A program made the position numbers and the translations under genes. Below are positions 38,724-47,960 of a stretch of DNA of 64,000 nt, piece by piece. Within the stretch, counting starts at the first letter, position 1. Each line of letters starts with the position of its first letter. This DNA comes from Actinoplanes teichomyceticus ATCC 31121 (lineage in GTDB: Bacteria > Actinomycetota > Actinomycetes > Mycobacteriales > Micromonosporaceae): assembly GCF_003711105.1 (NCBI RefSeq), contig NZ_CP023865.1, positions 3,931,001 to 3,995,000 of the forward strand. Direction: 5' to 3'. The notes beneath the pieces were generated by a model. It searched no databases. It was not told the DNA's origin and was given only the letters and a program-made list of their open reading frames with translations.

Positions 38724-39410
38724 ATGACCGGTTTTCCCGCGACCGCTCGCCGGGTTCGTGACGAGAGCCTCGACTCCTGGCAACGGCGGGCGCGTCTGCG
38801 GAACTGCCTCCATCACTTCGCGCCGTATGGTTTCCGGGCCACGTGGCATCACCTGGCGACCACTCACCGCATCGCGAGACGTCTCGAGGCCGATCCGTCG
38901 TCGCTGGTCGCAGCCCTCGACGAGCTGGAGACGGCCCGCGCCCTGGTGCTGTCGAGCGCGGTCGCTTTCGCGGCCCGGCGACGCCTGCAGAAGCGGGAGG
39001 GCCGGCGCGTTCCGGCGGAGCTGCATCCCTGGGACTCATGGGGTTGCCACGACATCGCCCACTGCCCCGATCCGCGGAAGCATCCGGCCGAGCCGCTGCC
39101 CGTCGTGGTGGGCCGGGTGCTCGATGCGTGCGCGGCAGGAGCCGACCGGGCCGGAACGTGCCCGGTCTGCGGCCAGCAGGACGGGGCCCTGCGGAGTGTC
39201 TGCCGGCACTGCGGCGTCGCGTCCGGAGGCCGAGGCACCCTCACTGACGCAGGAGGGATCCAGGAGATCGCCGTGTCGGGATGCCGGCGAGAAACGTGTC
39301 ACCAGCCGCAAACGAGCGTGGTCTGGCGGGATTCTGAGCGCGGTGCAGGCAGAATGGCGCGCGCGGTTCGCGTAGGTCACGGATGTGGTTGCAGAGCGTG
39401 CCGGGGCTGA
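38724..39410 (+). CDS. Protein with C-terminal zinc ribbon, unknown
   Basis: This encodes up to 228 residues. The N-terminal half is helical and basic (SWQRRARLRNCLHHFAPYGF, RIARRLEADPSSLVAALDEL). Residues about 145-167 form a zinc ribbon (CPVCGQQDGALRSVC, then HCG), preceded by CHDIAHCPDP. The tail beyond about residue 180 is Arg/Gly/Cys-rich and overlaps an antisense recombinase remnant, so the natural stop may have been lost. TTGACA at 38684-38689 may belong to its promoter. I do not recognise the family. Confidence 0.5.
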   Translation: MTGFPATARRVRDESLDSWQRRARLRNCLHHFAPYGFRATWHHLATTHRIARRLEADPSSLVAALDELETARALVLSSAVAFAARRRLQKREGRRVPAELHPWDSWGCHDIAHCPDPRKHPAEPLPVVVGRVLDACAAGADRAGTCPVCGQQDGALRSVCRHCGVASGGRGTLTDAGGIQEIAVSGCRRETCHQPQTSVVWRDSERGAGRMARAVRVGHGCGCRACRG

Positions 39411-39492
39411 CGCCGAGCAGCTTCGCGATCGCGGTGACGCTGGCGTCGGGCGCCGGTCGGCCATCGTGGACGGCGATGAGTAGCGACGAGTC
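39363..39492 (-). pseudogene. Recombinase C-terminal DNA-binding fragment
   Basis: Read on the minus strand: GRPAPDASVTAIAKLLGVSP, then GTLCNHIRDLRE. This is the resolvase-type C-terminal helix-turn-helix (VxEIAxLLGVSxGTLYxHI). No recombinase catalytic domain precedes it. It complements the N-terminal fragment at 6988-7128, though the two need not derive from one gene. Confidence 0.55.
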
Positions 39493-39690
39493 CCGGCCAT
39501 CGTCGATCCGCCGCCCTCGGGCGGTGGGGAAAAGGTGCTCCTCGCGGGGGCCGGTGAAGGATCTGCGGGACGCGGTGTACCGCTCGTACGCGGAGGCCGA
39601 CCGGCCGCAGCTGGCTGAACTCGCCGAGCGGATCGCCTTCCTTGCATGTGGAACGACGCGGTGGTGGATGGCTTAGGCCAGGATGGATCG

Positions 39691-42670
39691 ATGACTGGTC
39701 CTGATGGCGGGCATCGGCGGCCGTGGTGGCGGTTGCCGCTGCTGGAGGCGTTCTTGTTCGTCGCGCTGGGGGCGTTGACGAACGTCTTCACAGGCTTGCT
39801 CCCGGAGCCGTGGAAGTGGGCGCATGACCTGCGGTTGATGGGCGGGGCATTCGTGGTGGTCGCTGTGCTGACCATGATGGTCACGTTGGTGCGGCAACGC
39901 CGGGACCGGCAGGCAGTCGCTGATGAGCCGGTGCCGGCGGTGCGTGCGGTGACCGCGCAGACCTTGCACGGTCCGGTGATGACCGGGGACGGTGCGGCCA
40001 TTGCGGGACCGGTGGTGATCGGCGACGGGGCGACCGTTGTGCAGCAGGCTGCGCCGCGGGAGTTGGCGCCGTCGGCGGCGGTGCCGGTGCCGGACGGGCT
40101 GATCAACGTGGCGGCGCCGGGCGTGTTCGTGGGCCGTACCGCGCAGTTGGCGCAGCTCGATGCGGTGCTGGAGCGGCCGGGAACGGTGGTCGTGCAGGCG
40201 GTCCACGGGCTGGGTGGGGTGGGTAAGAGCGCCCTCGCGGCCGAGTGGGCGCGACGTCATCGGGATCGGTACCGGCCGGTGTGGTGGATCGAGGCGGATA
40301 CCCCGGCGGGTATCGACGCCGGTCTGGCGGCGTTCGCGACGGCGTTGCAGCCCGTGGTGGCGGCTGGTCTGTCGTTGGAGGTGCTGCGGGAACGGGCGGT
40401 GCAGTGGCTGGCCTCGCATGTGGGGTGGCTGCTGGTGCTGGACAACGTCGATGATCCACGCGATGTCGCCGCGGTGGTGAGGCGGCTGGGTGTCGGCCGG
40501 GTGCTGGTGACCAGCCGGCGCTCCACCGGCTGGGCGGGTATCGCCACGCCGGTCAGCGTGGGCGTCCTCGATCTGGGCGAGGCCGTGGAGTTGATGCGCC
40601 AGGTCCTGGCGCACGGCGGCCGCGACCACGACCCTGCCGGGCTGGCACGGGTGTGCCGGGAGCTGGGGTGTCTGCCGCTGGCGGTGAAGCAGGCCGCGTC
40701 GTATCTGACCGAGACGGGGCTGTCACCGGACGGCTATCTGGACCTGTTGAAGGCGTATCCCGCCGACATATTCGCCCACGGTGGTGAGGGTGACGGCGAA
40801 CGTACCGTCGCCCGGGTCTGGCGAGTCACCCTGGACCGGCTCGCTGACACCCCTCTGGCGGGTGAAATTCTGCGGGTGGTGGCGTGGTACGCCGCTGACG
40901 GCATCCCGCGAAGCCTGCTCGACGGGCTGGCCGGCCCGCCGGAAATCGCCTGGGCGCTCGGCCGGCTCACCGCCTACAGCATGATCACCGTCGATGAGGA
41001 CACGCTGACCGTGCACCGTCTGGTCCAGGCGGTCGCCCGTATCCCGGATCCGGATGACCCGCACCGGCAGCCCGAGTACATCTACGCCGCCCACACCCAG
41101 GCGGTCACTCGACTACTAGCTGCCATGCCTGATGATTGGCGACGGCCGGACGCCTGGCCTCGCTGGCGGGTGCTGGCACCACATGTCGAGGCCCTCGCGT
41201 ACCAGAGCCGGGACCACCGGGACGACGACGCGACCGCTGGCGCTCTGTACAACGGGGCAGCGTTGTTCCTTGCCGAGCAGGGCGCCCTGGCCCGGGCGGT
41301 TCCGCTGTTCGAGCAGGCGCTGGCCGACCGGCGGCGGGTGCTCGGCGACGACCATCCGGACACCCTGGCCTCGGTGAACAACCTCGCCTACGCCTACGAA
41401 TCGGCCGGGGACCTGGTCCGGGCGGTTCCGCTGTACGAGCAGGCGCTGGCCGGCTGCCGGCGGGTGCTGGGCGACGATCACCCGGACACCCTGATCTCGG
41501 TGAACAACCTCGCCGGCACCTTTCGGGCGGTCGGGGACCTGGCCCGGGCGGTCCCGCTGTTCGAGCAGGCGCTGGCCGGCTGCCGGCGGGTGCTCGGCGA
41601 CGATCACCCGGACACCCTGATCTCGGTGAACAACCTCGCCAGCGCCTATCGGGCGGTCGGGGACCTGGTCCGGGCGGTCCCGCTGTTCGAGCAGGCGCTG
41701 GCCGGCTGCCGGCGGGTGCTCGGCGACGACCACCCGCAGACCCTGGTCTCGGTGAACAACCTCGCCGGCGCCTACGAATCGACCGGGGACTGGTCCGGCG
41801 GTTCCGCTGTACGAGCAGGCCCTGGCTGACCGGCGGCGGGTGCTCGGCGACGATCACCGGACACCCTGGCCTCGGTGAACAACCTCGCCGGCGCCTACGA
41901 TCGGCCGGGACCTGGCCCGGGCGGTCCGCTGTACGAGCAGGCGCTGGCCGGCTGCCGGCGGGTGCTCGGCGACGACCACCCGGACACCCTGGCCTCGGTG
42001 AACAACCTCGCCGGCACCTTTCGGGCGGTCGGGGACCTGGCCCGGGCGGTCCTGCTGTTCGAGCAGGCGCTGGCCGGCTGCCGGCGGTGCTCGGCGACGA
42101 TCACCCGGACACCCTGATCTCGGTGAACAACCTCGCCAGCGCCTATCGGGCGGTCGACCGGTCCGGGCGGTCCCGCTGTTCGAGCAGGCGCTGGCCGGCT
42201 GCCGGCGGGTGCTCGGCGACGACCACCCGCAGACCCTGGTCTCGGTGAACAACTCGCCGGCGCCTACGAATCGACCGGGGACCTGGTCCGGGCGGTTTCC
42301 GCTGTACGAGCAGGCCCTGGCCGACCGGCGGCGGGTGCTCGGCGACGATCACCCGGACACCCTGGCCTCGGTGAACAACCTCGCCGGCGCCTACGAATCG
42401 GCCGGGGACCTGGCCCGGGCGGTCCCGCTGTACGAGCAGGCGCTGGCCGGCTGCCGGCGGGTGCTCGGCGACGACCACCCGGACACCCTGGCCTCGGTGA
42501 ACAACCTCGCCGGCGCCTATCGGGCGGTCGGGGACCTGGCCCGGGCGGTCCCGCTGTACGAGCAGGCGCTGGCCGGCTGCCGACGGGTGCTGGGCGACGA
42601 CCACCCGCAGACCAGGATCGTTCGTGGGAATGCAGCTGCCGTGGCTACTCACCCGCTCGGTGAACCGTGA
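39691..42670 (+). pseudogene. STAND (NB-ARC) NTPase with TPR array, frameshifted
   Basis: The intact frame (39691-41829) starts with two membrane helices (about 15-37, 50-67), a repeat motif VMTGDGAAIAGPVVIGDGAT near 97-115, an NB-ARC NTPase with P-loop G173-S180 (GLGGVGKS) and Walker B LLVLDNVDD (about 247-255), then 42-residue TPR units. From 41790 the TPR DNA carries seven single-base deletions, one 4-base deletion and, near 42252-42297, one more deletion and one insertion. Undoing these restores one frame of 997 codons ending at 42670. STAND-TPR proteins are signalling or defence ATPases; the membrane anchor suggests an effector or receptor role. It may be a real pseudogene or an assembly fault in a repeat. 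Confidence 0.75.
41281..42670 (+). repeat. 126-bp TPR-coding tandem array, ten units plus partial
   Basis: Units of exactly 126 bp (42 codons) start at 41281, 41407, 41533, 41659 and, after allowing for the indels, continue to 42530. That is ten full units plus a final partial one. They encode GDLARAVPLFEQALAGCRRV, LGDDHPDTL and NNLA, with high DNA identity. Units 5-9 carry all the indels. Confidence 0.85.
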
Positions 42671-42863
42671 CGCCAGGGCCTCGGCGTCGCCGCCGGACTC
42701 CTAGCAGTTCCACGCCGGCGTACCGGCTGTCGTACCGCGCCACGACAGCCGGATCGATGTCGCTGAGATCCAGCTCCGGGTCACCGGCGGCGAGCGCCTC
42801 GATCAGGCGTACGGTGGCTTGCCGGACCGTCCCGGCGTGCTCCGGCCGCAGCTCATCGGGCCT
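42645..42863 (-). pseudogene. Unidentified remnant convergent with STAND gene
   Basis: The frame reads RPDELRPEHAGTVRQATVRL, IEALAAGDPELDLSDIDPAV and VARYDSRYAGVELLGVRR, then a stop at 42645. It is good protein-like sequence, but the frame opens directly after a stop without a start codon. A one-base shift would join it to SELLIEAR upstream. It overlaps the end of the STAND frame. Family not recognised. Confidence 0.45.
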
Positions 42864-42880
42864 CGATCAGCAGCTCAGAG

Positions 42881-42916
42881 GTCAACTATTTGACATCACG
42901 GCAAAGTTTGTAAATC
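42881..42916 (+). promoter_or_regulatory. alkB promoter with palindromic operator
   Basis: GTCAACTATTTGAC (42881-42894) is a perfect 5-bp-arm inverted repeat that overlaps TTGACA (42890-42895), a consensus -35. TAAATC at 42911-42916 is a possible -10 (15-bp spacer). The site suits repression by the downstream TetR protein. Confidence 0.5.
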
Positions 42917-42924
42917 ATCGATAC

Positions 42925-44058
42925 GTGACCACCGCCGTTGGTGCGTGGCGCGACGCCAAGCGCCCGTTGTGGCCGATGGCCCTCGTCGTGCCCGCGTTGC
43001 CGTTCGCCGCCCCGCTGACCGCCACCGCCACCGGCTCGGGCTGGGGCTGGTGGCTGACCCCGGTCTTCATCCTGGGCGTCATCCCGGTGATCGACCTGCT
43101 CGTCGGGGACGACCGGGACAACCCGCCGGACACCGTCGTGCCCGCTCTGCAGACCTCCCGCTACTACCGCTGGATCACCTACCTGTTCCTGCCCGCGCAG
43201 TACGCCGCCCTGGTGATGACCTGCGCGGTGTGGTCCGGCGGCGTGGACCTGCCCGGTGCGGCCGGCCTGGTGCTCACCGCCGGCCTGGTCAACGGGATCG
43301 CCATCAACACCGCGCACGAGCTGGGCCACAAGCGGGAGGCGGTGGAGCGGTGGCTCTCCCGGGTCGCGCTCGCGCCGACCGGTTACGGCCACTTCTTCGT
43401 CGAGCACAACCGCGGCCATCACGTACGCGTGGCCACTCCCGAGGATCCGGCCAGCGCTCGGCTCGGGGAGTCGTACTGGCGGTTCTGGCCCCGTACGGTG
43501 ATCGGCAGTCTGCGGTCGGCCTGGCGCCTGGAGACCAGCCGGCACCGGCTCCGCGGGCGCAGCCCGTGGACGTGGCGCAACGACATCCTCAACTCCTGGG
43601 CCATGTCGGTCGCGCTGGCCGCCGCCCTCGGCGTCGCGTTCGGCCCCGGCGTGCTGATCTTCCTGGCCCTGCAGGCGCTCGTCGGGTTCTCCGTGCTGGA
43701 GGCCGTCAACTACCTGGAGCACTACGGGCTGCTGCGGCAGCGCAACGCCGCCGGCCGTTACGAGAAGGTCGACCCGCGGCACAGCTGGAACAGCGACCGG
43801 CTGACCACCAACATCCTCCTGTTCCAGCTGCAGCGGCACAGCGACCACCACGCCAACCCGCTGCGGCGTTACCAGACGCTGCGCACCTTCGACGTCTCGC
43901 CGCAACTGCCCGCGGGGTACGCCACCATGCTGTTGCTGGCGCTCGTCCCGCCCCTGTGGCGGCGGGTGATGGACCACCGGGTGCTCGCCCACTACGGCGG
44001 CGACCCGGCGCGAGCCAACACCGTCCCCGGCTACCAGGCCCCGTCACCGACCCGCTGA
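42925..44058 (+). CDS. alkB: Alkane 1-monooxygenase (AlkB family)
   Basis: This encodes 377 residues, GTG 42925; no clear Shine-Dalgarno is seen. Six hydrophobic helices surround the histidine boxes of membrane di-iron hydroxylases: HELGHK (131-136), EHNRGHH (160-166) and LQRHSDHH (about 304-312), plus the AlkB-specific NYLEHYGLL. It hydroxylates medium-chain n-alkanes at the terminal carbon, needing rubredoxin and rubredoxin reductase, which are not encoded next to it here. A TetR-family gene follows, as in many actinobacterial alkB loci. Confidence 0.88.
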   Translation: MTTAVGAWRDAKRPLWPMALVVPALPFAAPLTATATGSGWGWWLTPVFILGVIPVIDLLVGDDRDNPPDTVVPALQTSRYYRWITYLFLPAQYAALVMTCAVWSGGVDLPGAAGLVLTAGLVNGIAINTAHELGHKREAVERWLSRVALAPTGYGHFFVEHNRGHHVRVATPEDPASARLGESYWRFWPRTVIGSLRSAWRLETSRHRLRGRSPWTWRNDILNSWAMSVALAAALGVAFGPGVLIFLALQALVGFSVLEAVNYLEHYGLLRQRNAAGRYEKVDPRHSWNSDRLTTNILLFQLQRHSDHHANPLRRYQTLRTFDVSPQLPAGYATMLLLALVPPLWRRVMDHRVLAHYGGDPARANTVPGYQAPSPTR

Positions 44059-44077
44059 CCCGCGGGCCCGGACCGGC

Positions 44078-44121
44078 GGCCGGCGCGCGTACCGTCGAGC
44101 CCCCGACGGCGCGCGCCGGCC
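44078..44121 (+). terminator. Hairpin between alkB and tetR
   Basis: GGCCGGCGCGCG (44078-44089) pairs with 44110-44121; inner CGTCG/CGACG can extend the fold. It lies between the alkB stop (44058) and the tetR start (44157), so the regulator may be transcribed only partly with alkB. Confidence 0.5.
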
Positions 44122-44156
44122 GTCCACCCCCGGCGGGTGCGTACACTCCGTGATTC

Positions 44157-44747
44157 ATGGAGGCCACCTCGTCGTACCGGGAAGCCGGCCGTGCCCGGCT
44201 CCGCGGCGCCCTGGTCAACGCGGCCCGTGAGCTCGCGGTGCGGGACGGTTGGGAGAACGTCCGGATGGCCCAGGTCGCTCGGGCCGCCGGGGTGAGCCGC
44301 CAGACGGTCTACAACGAGTTCGGCGATCGGGCCGGGCTCGCCGAGGCGCTGGCGTTGCGCGAGATCGAACGGTTCGTCGCGGACGTCCGCGCCCGCCTGT
44401 TCGAGCACGGCGGCGACGTTCGCGCCGCCGGGCACGCCGCGATTTTGCACACCCTGCTCGAGGCGGCCCGCAACCCGCTGGTGCACGGCATTCTCACCAG
44501 CGTCCGCGGTGGGTCCGAGGACCTGCTGCCCTATCTGACGACCCGCTCCGGCGCGGTCCTGGCGGCGGCCGGCGCGGTCGTCCAGGAGTGGGCGTCAGCG
44601 CACGCGCCGCAGGTGGACCCGGCGACGGTGAGCCTGGCCGCCGAATCCATCGTGCGGCTCACCATCAGCCACGTCATGCTGTCTCTGACGCCCGCGCCCG
44701 AGTCGGCCGACGCGCTGGCCGAGGTCTTCGTGCGGCTGCTGCGCTGA
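44157..44747 (+). CDS. TetR-family regulator beside alkB
   Basis: This encodes 196 residues. DNA-binding domain: LRGALVNAARELAVRDGWEN, then MAQVARAAGVSRQTVYNEFG. The C-terminal domain (TLLEAARNPLVHGILTSVRG, LYLTTRSGAVLAAA-like) is of the AlkX subgroup found next to AlkB in actinobacteria, which senses fatty acids or alkanes. The palindrome at 42881 upstream of alkB is its best candidate operator. Confidence 0.85.
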   Translation: MEATSSYREAGRARLRGALVNAARELAVRDGWENVRMAQVARAAGVSRQTVYNEFGDRAGLAEALALREIERFVADVRARLFEHGGDVRAAGHAAILHTLLEAARNPLVHGILTSVRGGSEDLLPYLTTRSGAVLAAAGAVVQEWASAHAPQVDPATVSLAAESIVRLTISHVMLSLTPAPESADALAEVFVRLLR

Positions 44748-45456
44748 TCACCGCCGCGCAGAGGCCCCGCAGGAGGAGAGTGACGGTCGGGCATCCGCGG
44801 GGGAGAATGCCTGACCTGGCTAGATATGGGCACATGACGCCCGGTTGCCGCCACGGGTGCCGGAGCGGATGAGCAATCTCGCTGCAGAGCTCAGCGAGTT
44901 CCTCGCTCTCCCACGCCCTGCCAGGTAGCCACCTCGCAGCCACACGCAACCACGCTCCGCCCGCGTCCCCGTGGGCCGCCGCGGTGCGTAAGCGAAGCCC
45001 TTCCGGGCTGGCGGCATACCGGTTACATCGCATAGCTGAGCCGGCCAGGCTCAGGGCCGTCCCCGGCCATCCAGGCCAGTCCTATCTTCCTAGGATGACC
45101 TAGGGGCAGTGCGGCAAGCCGCACCAGTACCAACAAGGACGGCTTCGCCGACAGAACCATTTGAAAACCAGCACACCCTTCCGGCCGGCCCGGTCCTGAC
45201 CCGATACACCCCGGGGGCAGGGGTCCGACGGTGCGGAGCCGTCTGGTGGATTCACCCGCACCCGGCGCCGGATGCAGCAGCTACCGCGGCGCGCCCGTGG
45301 CCCGCGGCGAGCGGGTCGTCATCGGTACGACCCCGGTGCCAGTATCGCGGACGGAGGCGGCGCGCAGCGTGCCCCGATGTTTCCGATCGCGGGTGGATGG
45401 CGGGGCTCGGGCGCTGGCCGAGGCTGGGCGGACCTCTACCGAAAGCAGGTCCGTCC
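44748..45456. other. Intergenic stretch with repeat element B
   Basis: Apart from the element at 45081-45150, no frame is convincing. A minus-strand frame around 44850-44960 (AWLRVAARWLPGRAWESEEL) is weakly protein-like only. Confidence 0.4.
45081..45150 (+). repeat. Copy B of conserved noncoding element with hairpins
   Basis: CCTATCTTCCTAGGA (45081-45095), TAGGGGC, the hairpin GTGCGGC-AA-GCCGCAC (45109-45124), and CGGCTTCGCCG (45140-45150). The order and spacing match copy A at 31019. A second CCTAGG at 45099 extends the palindromic character. Confidence 0.55.
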
Positions 45457-46261
45457 GTGGTCGCCACGCTGTCCGATCGTGCCGCGTCGATCGTCTTCGT
45501 GCTGGTGGTGCTCGGGGTGTCGCTGGGCGCCGTCGATGTCGCCGGGGGACTGCTCCTGGCTTTGTCTCCGCTGCTGGTGGTGCTGGTGATGCTGCTGGTC
45601 GTCACCCGGGAGGGTTACCGGCGTGACGGCTGGGGGCGGCTCGGGATGGTCGGCTCGGGTTGCGCTGCTGGCCGCTGGCGGTCGTGACCACGGCCGGTGT
45701 CTGCCTGCTGGCGACCGTGGGGGTCGTCGCGCTGGGTTGGCGCGGTTCAGCGCTCCGCGGGGGCCGTGGCTGGGCGACGTGCTGGCGTTGTGTGTGGCCG
45801 GCCCGGTTCTGGCGTTCGCGGAGGAGATCGGCTGGCGCGGTCACCTGCAGCCGCGTCTTGCTTTCCTGGGTGAGCGGGCGGCGATGCTGGCGGTGGGTGT
45901 GGTGTGGATCGGCTGGCACCTGCCGTACATCGTGTTCACGCCGTATCACCACGGCGGCGGGAACCGGGTCGTGGTGCTGACGCTGTTCAGCGGTTGCGTG
46001 ATCGCGTTGTCGTTCCTGATCGGTCGGCTGCGGACGATGTCCGCCAGTGTGTGGCCGGCCGTGCTGGCCCACTTCGCGCACAACGCCACCTTCGCGGCGA
46101 GCATCGTGGTCGTCCCCGATCGGCCGGTGGTGGTGGACGAGTACCTCAGCGGCGACTCGGGGTTGTTCGTGCTGGTGGGCACCGCTGCGGGTGCGGCCGG
46201 GCTCGGGGTCGGCCGGGCGCGTGCGGGTCGTCGGTCGTCGCGTGGGTCTGCGCGAGGATGA
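45457..46261 (+). pseudogene. CPBP-family intramembrane protease, two frameshifts
   Basis: From GTG 45457 the N-terminal helices read ASIVFVLVVLGVSLGAVDVA and LLLALSPLLVVLVMLLVV. The frame breaks near 45650 and 45745, where single bases appear missing in or near G runs. The last frame carries the protease motifs FAEEIGWRGHLQPRL, VGVVWIGWHLPYIVF and LAHFAHNATFAASIVV (EExxxR, FxxxH, HxxxN). With one base restored at each site the gene is 269 codons. These proteases cleave prenylated or bacteriocin-type peptides or immunise against them. The 3' end overlaps the convergent two-component fusion. Confidence 0.7.
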
Positions 46262-47767
46262 CGGCCTGCACCCGGTCGCGCAGGTGCAGTTTGCGCAGGA
46301 CCGATCCGACGTGGGTCTTGACGGTGGACTCGGCCACGTGCAGCCGTGCGGCGATCTCGGCGTTGGTCAGTCCGAGCCCGATGGCGGAGAGGATCTCGCG
46401 TTCGCGGGTGGTGAGTCGCGCCAGCGTGGCCGGCGGGTCGGTGGCGGGCGGGGCCGGTGCGGTGAGGACGAACGAGTCGATCAGGCGGCGGACGAGCCGG
46501 GGCGAGACGGGCGCCTCGCCGACGGCCGCGGCGCGGATCGCGGTCAGCAGTTCGGCCGGGCCGGCGTCCTTGACCAGGTATCCGGACGCTCCGGCGCGCA
46601 GGGCGGCGACGAGCAGGTCGTCGGAGTCGAAGGTGGTGAGCATGACGCGGGGGCCGGCGGTCAGGGTGCCGTCCAGGGCGCGTAGTCGTTCTCGCATCCC
46701 GTGCAGGCCGTGGCCGGCTGCGGTGGTGGTCGCGGCGGTCCGGTGGCCGGTGCCGTCGTCCTGGATGTGTACGTGTACGGCGTGCGGTGTGCGGTGGATG
46801 CTGACCCGGGCCGTGGCGTGGGCTCCGGCGTGTTCGAGCACGTTGGTCAGTGCTTCGCGGACGATGCGCAGCACGGCGAAGCGCACCGCGGCGGGTGTCT
46901 GCGCGACGGCGGCGGGGTCGGTGTGGAGTTCGACCGGCAGTCCGGCGGCGCGGACTGCCGCGGCGAGCCGGGTCAGGTCGGCGGGGTTGACCGTGGGTTC
47001 GGGTGGGTCGTCGGTGGTGTCGGGGTCGCGGAGTACGTCGATGACGTCGCGTACCTCGGTCAGTGCGGTGCGCGCGGTGTGGGCGATGGTGGCCAGGGCG
47101 GTGCGGGTGTCGGTGTGGTCGCCGGGTCCGGGGTGTTCGGCGGCGTAGTGGGCGGCGTCGGCTTGCACGATGACGACGGTGAGGGAGTGCGCGACGATGT
47201 CGTGGATCTCCCGGGCGGCGGCGACTCGCTGCTGTGGGGCGAGGAATCGTGCGCGTTGCCGGTGGGTGTCGTGCAGCCGTGCGGTGGCCTGGTGGAGTGC
47301 GTGCAGGTTGGTTTCGCGGCCGCGTACGAGGTTGCCGATCATCCAGGTGAGGGTGGCCGGGACGGCGAGGAGCGCGGTGATGACCAGGGCGTTGCGGGTG
47401 TACTGGGGTTCGGTGCTCCGGCGCAGGCCGGCGGCCAGGCTGCCGGCGAGGGTGTGGAGCCGGATCGTCAGTGAGGCGGCCGTGTAGATCGCGAGTGCCT
47501 GGGCGATGTTGGCGGGCAGCGGGAGGGGTGTCAGGGCGAGTTGGAGCGCGAACATCGCGGCGGAGTGGGCCAGCGTGGCGACGGGGTGGCGGCGGCGCAG
47601 GGTGAGTGCGCCGATGGTGGCGGTGGCGATGAGGAGGCCGGTGGGTCCGGCGATCAGGCTGGGTAGGCCGAAGAGGAGCCGGAGGGTGGCGCGAGTCCGT
47701 CGACCAGCAGTGGGTGGGTGCGTGACCAGCGGTCGGCTCGGGCGGCGAGGGTGGTGTGGTGGTCCAC
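46146..47767 (-). pseudogene. NarL-type histidine kinase and response regulator fused by deletion, frameshifted
   Basis: From GTG 47767 (GGAGGGCA upstream) the N-terminal helices (LLVDGLATLRLLFGLPSLIA after repair of a 1-base loss near 47692) lead to the kinase core: REIHDIVAHSLTVVIVQADA (HisKA_3), REALTNVLEHAGA and AGHGLHGMRERLRALDG. At LTAGP the kinase stops and continues in frame as RVMLTTFDSDDLLVAALRAG, ASGYLVKDAGPAELL, the second half of a receiver domain, then a LuxR HTH (LTTREREILSAIGLGLTNAE, STVKTHVGSVLRKL). The kinase end and the receiver's first half, with its phosphoacceptor Asp, are gone. Repaired length is 541 codons. Confidence 0.8.
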
Positions 47768-47916
47768 TGCCCTCCTGCCGGGTGTCGGTCTGGCGGGCTT
47801 CAGCCTAGCCGTGTGGTCGGCGCGGGGGGTCGCCGTGGTGTGCCGGGTGGCTTGTCCTCAGCGGGTGGTGGGAGGTTGCTGGTGAGGGTGGTGAAGGGGG
47901 CGCTGCCGGGAAGGAG

Positions 47917-47954
47917 ACCTGCCTGCTGCGCGACGCGTCGCGCAGCAGGCAGGT
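47917..47954 (-). terminator. 38-bp perfect palindrome after cbtA
   Basis: Two perfect 19-bp arms (47917-47935, 47936-47954) without spacer, beginning ACCTGCCTGCTGCGCGACG. It lies seven bases past the CbtA stop and is probably its terminator. Confidence 0.65.
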
Positions 47955-47960
47955 GGCGGG

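Noticed and set aside
41281..42670. Regular repeats that could suggest a CRISPR-like or noncoding array
   Set aside because: The 126-bp period, TPR protein pattern and coding third-base bias show a protein repeat.
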